Below are positions 53,879 to 62,286 of a stretch of 64,000 nucleotides of DNA, in pieces; positions within the stretch are counted from its first letter, which is position 1; every line of letters starts with the position of its first letter. Under the pieces are notes generated by a model. That model saw only the letters and a program-made list of their open reading frames with translations. It was not told the DNA's origin and did not search any database. The position numbers and the translations under genes are program-made. Source of the DNA: Rhodobacter sp. (GTDB lineage Bacteria > Pseudomonadota > Alphaproteobacteria > Rhodobacterales > Rhodobacteraceae); contig JACKKG010000001.1 of the NCBI GenBank assembly GCA_020637515.1, forward strand, positions 3,068,501-3,132,500, written 5' to 3'.

Positions 53879-54877
53879 ATGGGCTTCGCGGCGCCGCTTG
53901 CGGGTCATGCCTTGTTTCGGACCCAGGATCTCGACGAGGCGCGCGAGCGCGTCGCGGCGATCTTCTGTCCGCACCGGCTGGACCGGATCGGTCCCGGCAG
54001 CGGGTTCGACGCCTGCCACCACCATCTGGAAGGCGAGCGGCTGTCGCTGAACTATATCGCCTATGGCGCCAAGACCCTGATCGCGCCGGGCGAGCTGCGC
54101 GATTTCTACCTGTTCCAGATGCCGTTGTCGGGCGCCGCGGCGATCCGCAACGGCGCGGACGCCTATGTCAGCGACCCGGCGCGCGCGGCGCTGCTCAATC
54201 CGCACCGCGCGACGACCATGATCTGGGAGGGCGACTGCCGCCAGATCCTGCTGCGCATCGACCGCGAGGCGTTCGTGCGCCATCTGGCCGGGCTGATCGG
54301 CGGACAGCCGGACCGTCCGCTGACCTTCAGCGGCGCGATGGACCTGACCGGCCCGCGCGGCGCGGCGCTGCGCGCGCTGATCCTGCATCTGGTGACCGAG
54401 GCCGACGCGGGCCGCCCCGCCCTGCGCCCCGGCAGCCTGCTGGGCCGGCAGATCGAAAGCGCGCTGATGACCGGCCTGCTCGAGGCCCACCGGCACAGTT
54501 TCTCGGACGCGCTGCACCACACGCGCGGGCACGAGGTCGCGCCGCGCATGGTGCGCCAGGCCGAGGCCTGGATGCTGGCGCGGATCGACCAGCCCATCGG
54601 GATCGAGGACGTGGCCGAGGGGGTCGGCGTCAGCGCGCGCGCGTTGCAACTGGCGTTCCGGCGGTTTCGCGACACGACTCCGCTGGCCTTTCTGCGCGAC
54701 GCCCGGCTGGACCGCGCGCATGCCGATCTGCAAGCCGCCCTGCCCGGCACCAGCATCACCGAGGTCGCGACGCGCTGGGGGTTCGGCCATTTCGGCCGCT
54801 TTTCCGGCATCTACCGCGCGCGCTTTGGCTGCACCCCGCGCGAGACCCTGCGCGAGGCGCAGGGCGCGCCCTTCTGA
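53879..54877 (+). CDS. AraC-family transcription activator
   Basis: A 332-residue protein with an N-terminal AraC-binding-like sensor domain (HLEGERLSLNYIAYGAKTLIAPG; LRDFYLFQMPLSG, shown in part) and a C-terminal pair of helix-turn-helix motifs (about 235-332; IGIEDVAEGVGVSARALQLAF; SITEVATRWGFGHFGRFSGI). It is divergent from the SDR-monooxygenase-reductase operon, as IifR is in indole-oxidation clusters. AGGGAGG lies seven bases before the ATG. The long in-frame extension upstream runs through opposing genes and is not coding. Confidence 0.9.
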   Translation: MGFAAPLAGHALFRTQDLDEARERVAAIFCPHRLDRIGPGSGFDACHHHLEGERLSLNYIAYGAKTLIAPGELRDFYLFQMPLSGAAAIRNGADAYVSDPARAALLNPHRATTMIWEGDCRQILLRIDREAFVRHLAGLIGGQPDRPLTFSGAMDLTGPRGAALRALILHLVTEADAGRPALRPGSLLGRQIESALMTGLLEAHRHSFSDALHHTRGHEVAPRMVRQAEAWMLARIDQPIGIEDVAEGVGVSARALQLAFRRFRDTTPLAFLRDARLDRAHADLQAALPGTSITEVATRWGFGHFGRFSGIYRARFGCTPRETLREAQGAPF

Positions 54878-54894
54878 CCCGCCGGTTCCCGGTC

Positions 54895-55461
54895 ATGACC
54901 CTGACGCTTTACGATATCGGCGTGCCCGGCGTGGTGCAGTCCCTGCGCGCGGTGTCGCGGATCCTGGACCGGACGGCGCGCCATTGCGCCGAGACCGGCA
55001 CCGACCCCGACCCCCTGGCCCTGGCGCGTCTGGTCCCCGACATGGCGCCCCTGCATTTTCAGATCGAGGCGCTGAAGAACCACGCGGTCTTTGGACTCGA
55101 GACGATCCGGACCGGCGTTTTCGCGCCGCCCCCTCTGATTGGCGCGATGCCGTTTTCGGCGTTGCAGGCCATCCCGCGCGCCGCGCTCGCCACGATCGAG
55201 GCCCTGCCCCCCGAGGCAATCAACCGCCACGCGCAACGGGCGCGAACCATCGAGATCTTCCTGCCGCTCGATCCCGACGACGCCGCGCGCAGCGCCTGGG
55301 GGCCCCGGTCCGTGGCCTTCACCTCGGAAAGCTTTCTTCTGACCTACACGCTGCCCAACGTCGCGTTCCACGCCATGACCGCGTATCACATCCTGCGCAC
55401 GCAGGGCATGCCGATCGGCAAGGGGGATTTCCTGGGCCCGTTGGGCGCCGGTCCGGCCTAG
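54895..55461 (+). CDS. DUF1993 family protein
   Basis: A 188-residue helical protein (LTLYDIGVPGVVQSLRAVSRIL at the start; LPNVAFHAMTAYHILRTQGM and GDFLGPLG at the end), matching DUF1993. The fold resembles DinB-like four-helix bundles; the function is unknown. It starts 17 bases after the AraC gene and may be cotranscribed. Its TAG stop shares the bases CTAG with the stop of the convergent ABC gene. Confidence 0.8.
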   Translation: MTLTLYDIGVPGVVQSLRAVSRILDRTARHCAETGTDPDPLALARLVPDMAPLHFQIEALKNHAVFGLETIRTGVFAPPPLIGAMPFSALQAIPRAALATIEALPPEAINRHAQRARTIEIFLPLDPDDAARSAWGPRSVAFTSESFLLTYTLPNVAFHAMTAYHILRTQGMPIGKGDFLGPLGAGPA

Positions 55462-56267
55462 GCGCGCGCGAACCAGGCGTTTTCGGGATCGGGATCGGGG
55501 ATCGCGTCCAGCAGTTCGCGCGTATAGGCGGCCTGCGGATTTGCGAACAGCGCCTCGCATCCGGCGTCCTCGACGATCCGGCCCTGGTGCAGCACCAGCA
55601 CCCGGTCGCACAGCCGCCGGATCACGCTGAGATCATGGCTGATGAAGGCCAGCGTCAGCCCCATGTCGCGCACCAGGTCGCGCAGGATCGACAGGACCTG
55701 CGCCTGACTGGACACATCCAGCCCCGAGACGATCTCGTCGGCCAGGATGAAATCGGGGTTCAGGGCGATGGCCCGTGCGATGCCGATCCGCTGGCGCTGT
55801 CCGCCCGACAATTGATGCGGAAACCGGTTGCCGAAGCTGCGCGGCAGACCGACCCGTTCCAGCGCATCGAGCGCCCTGGCGCTGGGATCGGGCAGGCCAT
55901 GCAGCGACAGCGGCGCGGCGATGATGCGCGCGACCGTCTGGCGCGGGTTCAGCGACGACATCGGATCCTGAAAGATCATCTGGAACCGCCGCCTGAGGGG
56001 CCGCAACCCGCCCTCGTCGCGGTGCGTGATGTCCTGCCCGTCGAACAGCACCCGTCCCGAGGTCGGCTCAAGCAGCCGCACCATCGCGCGGCCCAGCGTG
56101 GACTTGCCGGACCCCGATCCGCCGACGATGCCCAGCACCTGCCCCTTGGGGATGTCAAAGGTCAGCCCCTTGAGGATCTCGATCCTTGGGGCGGCGCCGA
56201 AAAGCGGTTTTCGGGTCATGTCGGGCAGCGAAAGATGCAGGTCCTGCACCTGATAGAGGTCAGGCAT
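55458..56267 (-). CDS. Peptide-type ABC transporter ATP-binding protein (OppF/DppF type)
   Basis: A 269-residue ATPase. Walker A GGSGSGKSTLGRAM, signature LSGGQRQRIGIARAIAL, Walker B FILADEIVSGLDVS and H-loop FISHDLSV. IFQDPMSSLNPRQTV is typical of OppF/DppF. It overlaps the other ATPase gene and ends the operon. Confidence 0.92.
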   Translation of the reverse strand: MPDLYQVQDLHLSLPDMTRKPLFGAAPRIEILKGLTFDIPKGQVLGIVGGSGSGKSTLGRAMVRLLEPTSGRVLFDGQDITHRDEGGLRPLRRRFQMIFQDPMSSLNPRQTVARIIAAPLSLHGLPDPSARALDALERVGLPRSFGNRFPHQLSGGQRQRIGIARAIALNPDFILADEIVSGLDVSSQAQVLSILRDLVRDMGLTLAFISHDLSVIRRLCDRVLVLHQGRIVEDAGCEALFANPQAAYTRELLDAIPDPDPENAWFARA

Positions 56268-57132
56268 GGCTCCAGCTCCGATCGGCGGCAAGGACCTGCT
56301 CCTGCACGGCGGCGATGACGGGTTCGGGCACCGGGGTCAGGTCGGCCTCGGGGTCGGAATGGCGCGGTGTCGCGGCCAGCAGCGCGCGCGAATAGGCGTG
56401 CGCGGGCCCTCGGAAAAAGGCGCGCACATCGGCCTCTTCGACCACCAGCCCGCCATAGAGCACGGTCAGCCGCTGGCAGATCTTGGCCACCACGCCCAGG
56501 TCGTGGGTCACGAACAGCAGCGCGGTGCCGTGCAGGGCCTGCATCTCGTGGATCAGTTTCAGGATCTGCTTTTGCACCGTCACATCCAGCGCCGTCGTCG
56601 GCTCGTCCGCCACGATCAGGCGCGGCTCGGCGGCAAAGGCCGAGGCGATGAGGATCCGCTGGCGCATCCCGCCCGACAGCTCGTGCGGATACGAGCCCAG
56701 CACCCGATCCGGCGCGGCGATCTGCACCTCATTCAGGATTTCCTCGGCGCGGGTGTTGGCGCGGGCGCGGTCCCAGCCCAGGATATCGACCAGACGGTCG
56801 GTGATCTGCGGACGAATGCGGCGCGAGGGGTTCAGCGCGGTCAGCGGATCTTGCGGAATCAGCGCCGCCCGCTGGCCGATCAGCGTGCGCCGCTGCCGGG
56901 GCGGCAGCGTCAGCAGGTCCACGCCCTCCAGCTCGATCGTGCCCGACACCACCTGCGCCGAGCGCGGAAGGATGCCCAGCAAGGCCTTGCCGATCATCGA
57001 CTTTCCGGCGCCCGATTCCCCGACCAGGCCCATGACCTCGGTCGCGGCGACATCGAGCGACACGTTGCGCAGCAGCCGGTGCCGGGTGCCGCGCAACACC
57101 ACCGACAGATCGCGGATCTTGAGGAAGCTCAT
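56260..57132 (-). CDS. Peptide-type ABC transporter ATP-binding protein (OppD/DppD type)
   Basis: A 290-residue ATPase. Walker A GESGAGKSMIGKALLG (unusually Met after the GKS), IPQDPLTALNPSRRI, signature LSGGMRQRILIASAF, Walker B LIVADEPTTALDVT and H-loop FVTHDLGV. It overlaps both neighbours by a few bases. Confidence 0.92.
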   Translation of the reverse strand: MSFLKIRDLSVVLRGTRHRLLRNVSLDVAATEVMGLVGESGAGKSMIGKALLGILPRSAQVVSGTIELEGVDLLTLPPRQRRTLIGQRAALIPQDPLTALNPSRRIRPQITDRLVDILGWDRARANTRAEEILNEVQIAAPDRVLGSYPHELSGGMRQRILIASAFAAEPRLIVADEPTTALDVTVQKQILKLIHEMQALHGTALLFVTHDLGVVAKICQRLTVLYGGLVVEEADVRAFFRGPAHAYSRALLAATPRHSDPEADLTPVPEPVIAAVQEQVLAADRSWSHA

Positions 57133-57980
57133 TGCAGCACCGGATCGAAACGGTCCTTCAGCCCCTCGCCCAGTTGCGAGAAGGACAGGACGGTGAGGAA
57201 CAGCGCGATCAGCGGGAAGACCAGCACCCACCACGCCTGATGGATCGATGCGCGCCCCTCGGCGATCATGCCGCCCCAGGTCGGATCGTCGGTCGAGATC
57301 GACAGGTTGACGAAGCTGAGGATCGCCTCGACGATCACGGCGATGCCCATTTCCAGGGTCAGCAGCACGGTGATCGTGGGCAGCACATTGGGCAGGATCT
57401 CGGTCAGCACCGTGCTGAAGCGCCCGCGCCCCGCGACCTGCGCCGAGGCGACGTAATCCATCGCCCCCTGGGCCATGGCCTCGGCCCGGACGACGCGGGC
57501 AAAGCGTGTCCAGTCGATGACGATGATCGCCAGGATGACCGAACTCAACCCGGTGCCCAGAACCGCGATCAGCAGGATCGAGAACAGCACCGGCGGAAAC
57601 GCCATCCAGATATCGACCAGCCGCGAGATCACCATATCGACCCAGCCGCGATAGAAACCCGCGATCAGCCCCAGCGTGGCACCGATCAGCGCGGTGGCCA
57701 GCCCCGCCAGCAGCGCCACGACCAGCGCCACCCGCCCGCCATAGAGAATGCGGCTGAGCACGTCGCGGCCCAGGCTGTCGGTGCCCAGCCAGTAGCCGTG
57801 CTCGGCACCCGGCATCCAGAAGGGCGGCAGGCGGGCGGTGAACAGATCCTGCATCAGCGGGTCCTGCGGCGCGACCAGCGGCGCGAACACCGCCCCGATC
57901 ACCAGCGCCGCCAACCAGGCCACCGAAAGCCACAGCCTGAGCCCGGCGGTGCGTTTGACAAGCGCGCGTCCGTCAAGCAT
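57129..57980 (-). CDS. Peptide-type ABC transporter permease (DppC type)
   Basis: A 283-residue permease with about six hydrophobic segments. HGYWLGTDSLGRDVLSRILYGGRVAL is the DppC/OppC hallmark (given in part), and ILPNVLPTITVL follows the EAA loop. It overlaps the second permease by 8 bases. Confidence 0.92.
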   Translation of the reverse strand: MLDGRALVKRTAGLRLWLSVAWLAALVIGAVFAPLVAPQDPLMQDLFTARLPPFWMPGAEHGYWLGTDSLGRDVLSRILYGGRVALVVALLAGLATALIGATLGLIAGFYRGWVDMVISRLVDIWMAFPPVLFSILLIAVLGTGLSSVILAIIVIDWTRFARVVRAEAMAQGAMDYVASAQVAGRGRFSTVLTEILPNVLPTITVLLTLEMGIAVIVEAILSFVNLSISTDDPTWGGMIAEGRASIHQAWWVLVFPLIALFLTVLSFSQLGEGLKDRFDPVLQ

Positions 57981-58980
57981 GGCGCAACCTCGGGTTCAGG
58001 ACGGCATAGAGCAGGTCCACGCACAGGTTGACCAGCGTGAACAGCAGCGCGAACAGCAGCACGATCCCCTGGATCAGCGGCAGGTCGCGGTTGATGACGG
58101 CGTCGATCGCCATGTTGCCCAGCCCCTCGTAGCTGAACAGCCGTTCGATGATGACCGTCCCGCCGATGAGAAAGGTGAACTGCACGCCGATCAGCGTCAG
58201 CGTAGGCAGGATCGCGTTCCTGAGCGCCTCGTGGGTGATGACGTGATTTTCGCCGTAGCCCTTGGTCCGGGCCAGGGTGACATAGTCCAGGTGCATGGTT
58301 TCCTTGAGGCTCTGCTTCAATAGCTGGCTGATGATCGCCGCCAGCGGGATCGCCAGCGCGACGGCGGGCATGAGCATGTGACTGACCAGATCGAGCCACA
58401 GGTCGAAACGCAGCCTGAGCACGCTTTCGAACAGGAAAAAATCGGTGTGAAACTGCGGCGCCAGCGCCGGCGAGACCCGGCCCGAGATCGAAAAGACCGG
58501 CCACAGCACGCCAAACAGCAAGATCAGCACCAGCCCCCACAGGAAATCCGGCACGCTCAGCGCCATGCCGTTCGCGACGTCGATCGCGCCCTCGGTGCGG
58601 GTGTCGCGCAGCCGCGTGCCGGTCAGGGCCAGCAGCCCACCCAGCACGACCGCGATCACCAGCGCCATGATCGACAGCTCCAACGTCGCCGGCAGGCGCG
58701 ACAGCACCAGCCCCAGCACCGGCTGGCGGGTGGTGATCGAGGTGCCGAAATCGCCGTGCAGAACGCCCCCCAGCCAGATGAGGAATTGTTCGGGGATCGA
58801 CTTGTCCAGGCCATACAGCGCCTGAAGACGCGCGATGTCGGCGTCGGTCGCGCCCGGGGGCAGCATCATGGCGATGGGATCGCCCGGGACGACACGGATC
58901 ACGACGAAGACGATCACCGCCACGCCGAACAGCGTGATGATGGTCGTCGCGATCCGGGTCAGAAAGCGGCGCAGGAACAT
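57973..58980 (-). CDS. Peptide-type ABC transporter permease (DppB type)
   Basis: A 335-residue permease. The N-terminus FLRRFLTRIATTIITLFGVA and VVRVVPGDPIAMML-like start, then YGLDKSIPEQFLIWLGGVLHGDFG, are typical of DppB/OppB; the EAA loop is TLARTKGYGENHVITHEALR. Translation starts 15 bases after the terminator that follows the binding-protein gene. Confidence 0.92.
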   Translation of the reverse strand: MFLRRFLTRIATTIITLFGVAVIVFVVIRVVPGDPIAMMLPPGATDADIARLQALYGLDKSIPEQFLIWLGGVLHGDFGTSITTRQPVLGLVLSRLPATLELSIMALVIAVVLGGLLALTGTRLRDTRTEGAIDVANGMALSVPDFLWGLVLILLFGVLWPVFSISGRVSPALAPQFHTDFFLFESVLRLRFDLWLDLVSHMLMPAVALAIPLAAIISQLLKQSLKETMHLDYVTLARTKGYGENHVITHEALRNAILPTLTLIGVQFTFLIGGTVIIERLFSYEGLGNMAIDAVINRDLPLIQGIVLLFALLFTLVNLCVDLLYAVLNPRLRHA

Positions 58981-58995
58981 GAGGACCTCGACGAG

Positions 58996-59025
58996 AAAAA
59001 ACGGGGCAGGCCGAAACCCGCCCCG
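58996..59025 (-). terminator. Intrinsic terminator between binding-protein and permease genes
   Basis: On the minus strand CGGGGCGGG-TTTCGG-CCTGCCCCG (9 pairs, one G-T) is followed by TTTTTT. It is the third case in this window of a terminator placed straight after a transporter binding-protein gene. Confidence 0.8.
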
Positions 59026-59041
59026 AGAAGGGAGGACGTCC

Positions 59042-60565
59042 TCAGGCGCGGGTCATCAGATGCGGCAGCAGCGCCCCCGAGGCGTGCGGCGTCACATGGA
59101 CCCCGTTGGCGTGCACGATGGGCTGCACATACTGCAACAGCGGCAGCACATAGGCATGCTCCGCGATGTAGCGGTCCACGTCCTTCCAGCCCTGGATGCG
59201 GCGCGCCTCGTCCGGTTCGGCCCACAGCGGGGCGATCCGCTCGATCAGGTCCTGGCTGTCCCAGACCGAATGCGGCGAGGGGCCGAACATGGCAAACCCG
59301 GTCGAGGTCGTCGGATCGCCAACCGAGTTGCCCCAGTTGTAGAAAGCCGCCGGCGCCAGTTGATCGGCCGCGCGCAATTCATAGTGGCGGGCGATCTCGT
59401 AGACTTCGATCTCGGCCTCGATGCCGACCCGGCGCCAAAGACCGACGATGGCCTGGATCATCTCGTAATCCTTGGGCTTGAAGCCGCGCGTGGTCTGGAT
59501 CGTGAAACGCACCGGATTGTCGGTCGAATAGCCCGAGGCCGCCAGCAGTTCGCGCGCCTGGTCAGGATCGTAAGGCACCTGGATCGTCGGATCATAGGCC
59601 GCGTATTCGGGCGTTTCCAGCGTGCTCAGCGGCACCCCGTAGCCCGACAGCAGCCGGTCGATGATCAACTGCTTGTCCACCGCCAGAACAGCCGCCTTGC
59701 GCACGTTCTCGTCCAGCATCACGTCGATATCGTTGAAGAAGATCATCGCGATGTCCGAGATTGGCGTGGCCACGCCACCCAGCGAGGGCAGCGCGCGCAG
59801 GCGGTCGTATTCCTCGTAGGGGACTTCCAGCGTGACGTGGCTGCGGCCCGATTCCACCTCGGCCACGCGGCTGGCCGCGTCGGTGACGAACCGGATCGTC
59901 ACGGTCTCGAACTCGGGCACGCCGTTCCAGTAGTGCGGGTTCGCGCGCAACCGGACAAAGGCGTTGCGCTCGTATTGCTCGACCATGTAGGGGCCGGTGC
60001 CGATTGGCGCGGCCTCGAACCCGTCGGCGCCGACACGCTCGTAATAGGCCTTGGGCAGGACGTAGCCGGTCAGGAAATACATCCACTTGAAGATCGTCGG
60101 ATCGAACTGGACCACATCGGCGATGACGCGGTTGCCCTCGACCCGGTGGTTGGCCAGCGTGCCCCAGACGAACTGGATCGGGCTGCCGGTGGCCGGATCG
60201 GCGACGCGCGCCAGCGACCAGGCGACGTCCTCGGCCGTGAAATCCGAGCCGTCGTGCCACTTGACGCCCTCGCGCACGTCCATCCAGACCTGCGTGCGGT
60301 CCTCGTTCCAGCCCCAGGCCGTCAGCAGGCCGGGGGCCGGGCTGAGGTCGGGCTGTTGCAGGATGAACTGGTCAAAGACCGACTGATAGAGCCCCTGGAT
60401 CGTCGGGTTCACGGCCGAGGGGCCGACTGTCGGGTCCCAACTGGGCAGATTGACGTTGTAGGCGATGACCAGCTCGTCGATGGCCTGCGCAAAGGCAGGC
60501 ATCGCGACGCTGAGAGAGACCGTCGCGACGGTCATCTTCAGCAGGCTGCGGCGTGAAAGTGTCAT
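59042..60565 (-). CDS. Peptide-type ABC transporter substrate-binding protein (SBP family 5)
   Basis: A 507-residue periplasmic protein with a Tat-like signal (SRRSLLKMTVATVSLSVA). WMDVREGVKWHDGSDFTAEDVAWSLARV and GTGPYMVEQY are characteristic of DppA/OppA-type proteins (shown in part). The ligand may be a peptide, an opine or another amphipathic molecule; context suggests the pathway substrate. It follows the flavoprotein gene by 52 bases. Confidence 0.9.
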   Translation of the reverse strand: MTLSRRSLLKMTVATVSLSVAMPAFAQAIDELVIAYNVNLPSWDPTVGPSAVNPTIQGLYQSVFDQFILQQPDLSPAPGLLTAWGWNEDRTQVWMDVREGVKWHDGSDFTAEDVAWSLARVADPATGSPIQFVWGTLANHRVEGNRVIADVVQFDPTIFKWMYFLTGYVLPKAYYERVGADGFEAAPIGTGPYMVEQYERNAFVRLRANPHYWNGVPEFETVTIRFVTDAASRVAEVESGRSHVTLEVPYEEYDRLRALPSLGGVATPISDIAMIFFNDIDVMLDENVRKAAVLAVDKQLIIDRLLSGYGVPLSTLETPEYAAYDPTIQVPYDPDQARELLAASGYSTDNPVRFTIQTTRGFKPKDYEMIQAIVGLWRRVGIEAEIEVYEIARHYELRAADQLAPAAFYNWGNSVGDPTTSTGFAMFGPSPHSVWDSQDLIERIAPLWAEPDEARRIQGWKDVDRYIAEHAYVLPLLQYVQPIVHANGVHVTPHASGALLPHLMTRA

Positions 60566-60617
60566 GGAGTCATTTCCCTGATGATGGAGACGGTTGGGTG
60601 CCCTTTGCGGGTCTGGT

Positions 60618-62183
60618 TCATGTCAGTTTGCGGGCCAGCAGATAGCCCGAGCCCGCGCCCGTCCCGGCGCCGGGCCAGACGGCCGCGCCGGTGAGGTGCA
60701 GATTGCGGATCGGCGTGCTGCCGTCGGCGTGACCAGGCGCCGGACGGAACAGGAAATGCTGCGACAGATGGTGACTGCCGCCGACCTGATCGCCGCCGAC
60801 GAGGTTGGGGTTGTCGGCCTCGAGCTCGGCCGGGGTGACGATGCGACGCGCCAGGATCCTGGCGCGCACCCCCGGCGCATGACGCTCGAGAATGTCGAGC
60901 GCGCGCTCGGCCATCGGTTCCGCCGCGCCGGTCCAGTCGGTCGCGGCGATCTGCCCGGCCGCATCGCCCAGGATCGTTCCCGGCACCATGCGGACCTGGA
61001 GCCACAGCACATGCTTGCCCTCGGGCGCGCGGGACGGGTCAAACACCGTCGGCTGGCCGCAGACGATGATCGGCTCATCGGGCAGCAGGCAGGCCCTGGC
61101 TTGCTGATAGGTGCGCGCCATCTGGTCGAGCGAGGGCGCCAGATGCACATAGGCGAATCGCTTGAGGTCCTCGCCCGCCGCCCAGTCGGGCAGGCCGTCC
61201 ATCGCCAGATGCAGCATCATCGTGCCGGGCGCGTGGGCGAAATCGCCCATGCTGCGATCGAAACCCACGTCGCCGGTGCCGCCCGTCAGCCGCACCAGCG
61301 CCGACGGCGCCAGGCTGCCGATCACCGCGCGCGCGGCCAGGATGCGGCGGCCATCGACCAGCGTGATGCCGCTGGCCTTGCCGCCGGCGTGGTCGATCCG
61401 CGCCACCTCGGCCCCGCATTCGACGACACCGCCGCGCGCCTCGATCGCGCCGACCAGGGCGCGCGTCAGCGTGTCGGCACCGCCCTTGCCCAGCGCCATG
61501 CCAAAGGCCTGGCCCGCCATCCCCTCGAGGTAGGGAAACAGCGCGCCGCCGGCGATGTCGGGGGCATAGTCCAGATGCATGCCCCAAGCCCCCAGCATCG
61601 CCCTGAGACGCGGCGATTCGAAGGTTTCCTCGAGCCAGGCGCGGGGCGACTGGGCCAGGAAACGGGCCAGGTCAAGCGAGCCGCCCAGACCCCGACGGCG
61701 CCAGACCCCCCACAAAAAATATGCTAATGCACGCATTTTCATCGGGGCGCCCAGCAGCGCGAACACGTCCTGGGCGCGATCCCCGAACCCGGCCGACAGC
61801 CGGTCCCAGGTGTCTGCATCGGCCGGCGATTCGGCCGCGATCCGGGCGCGGTTGGCGGCGGCATCCATGCCCAGCCCCAACCAGTGCCCCCCCGGAAAGG
61901 ACGAGGCAAAGGGCCGGTCCACGGCGACGAACTCCAGCCCGTGGCGGATCAATTCCTCGGAATAATCCTTGAAAAACGGGCTACCGGCGAACAGGGACAG
62001 ATTCATCGCCGCCCAGTCGTGGCGGAATCCCGGCAGCGTATATTCGCCCGACTTGACCGCGCCGCCCGGCTCGGAGGCACGCTCGAACACCCCGACCCGC
62101 CACCCCTTGGCCGCCAGATGCAAGGCGCATGCCAGGCCGTTATGCCCCGCACCAATCAGCACCGCGTCGAAGGTTTCGGTCAT
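60618..62183 (-). CDS. Phytoene desaturase-like FAD oxidoreductase
   Basis: A 521-residue FAD protein. The N-terminal dinucleotide motif is LIGAGHNGLACALHLAAKG, and the closing block is LHLTGAAVWPGAGTGAGSGY. It belongs to the diverse phytoene-desaturase/amine-oxidase-like group, whose members rarely act on carotenoids; the substrate here is unknown. A stretch near 61714-61739 is markedly AT-rich with rare codons (ALAYFLWGV). It is divergent from the stand-alone cyclase, and a similar enzyme follows that cyclase. Confidence 0.82.
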   Translation of the reverse strand: MTETFDAVLIGAGHNGLACALHLAAKGWRVGVFERASEPGGAVKSGEYTLPGFRHDWAAMNLSLFAGSPFFKDYSEELIRHGLEFVAVDRPFASSFPGGHWLGLGMDAAANRARIAAESPADADTWDRLSAGFGDRAQDVFALLGAPMKMRALAYFLWGVWRRRGLGGSLDLARFLAQSPRAWLEETFESPRLRAMLGAWGMHLDYAPDIAGGALFPYLEGMAGQAFGMALGKGGADTLTRALVGAIEARGGVVECGAEVARIDHAGGKASGITLVDGRRILAARAVIGSLAPSALVRLTGGTGDVGFDRSMGDFAHAPGTMMLHLAMDGLPDWAAGEDLKRFAYVHLAPSLDQMARTYQQARACLLPDEPIIVCGQPTVFDPSRAPEGKHVLWLQVRMVPGTILGDAAGQIAATDWTGAAEPMAERALDILERHAPGVRARILARRIVTPAELEADNPNLVGGDQVGGSHHLSQHFLFRPAPGHADGSTPIRNLHLTGAAVWPGAGTGAGSGYLLARKLT

Positions 62184-62212
62184 GACTGCCCCCGTTGAGT
62201 CGGGAAGATAAT

Positions 62213-62232
62213 TGCAAATGCATATTTATATG
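62213..62232. promoter_or_regulatory. Candidate AraC-regulator site B
   Basis: TGCAAATGCATA (62213-62224) matches site A at the AraC promoter with one change. It is followed by CATAT-TT-ATATG, a perfect inverted repeat (62221-62232). It lies in the divergent promoter of the flavoprotein-ABC operon and the cyclase operon. Confidence 0.55.
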
Positions 62233-62286
62233 TCTAGCATGTTTCTGGTAGAAGGCCACGACGGGCCGTCAACAGGGAGAATCGCC

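Noticed and set aside
51275..54877. A 1200-codon plus-strand ORF
   Set aside because: Only its last 333 codons are the AraC gene. The rest is antisense to the flavin reductase, monooxygenase and SDR genes and has no domain.
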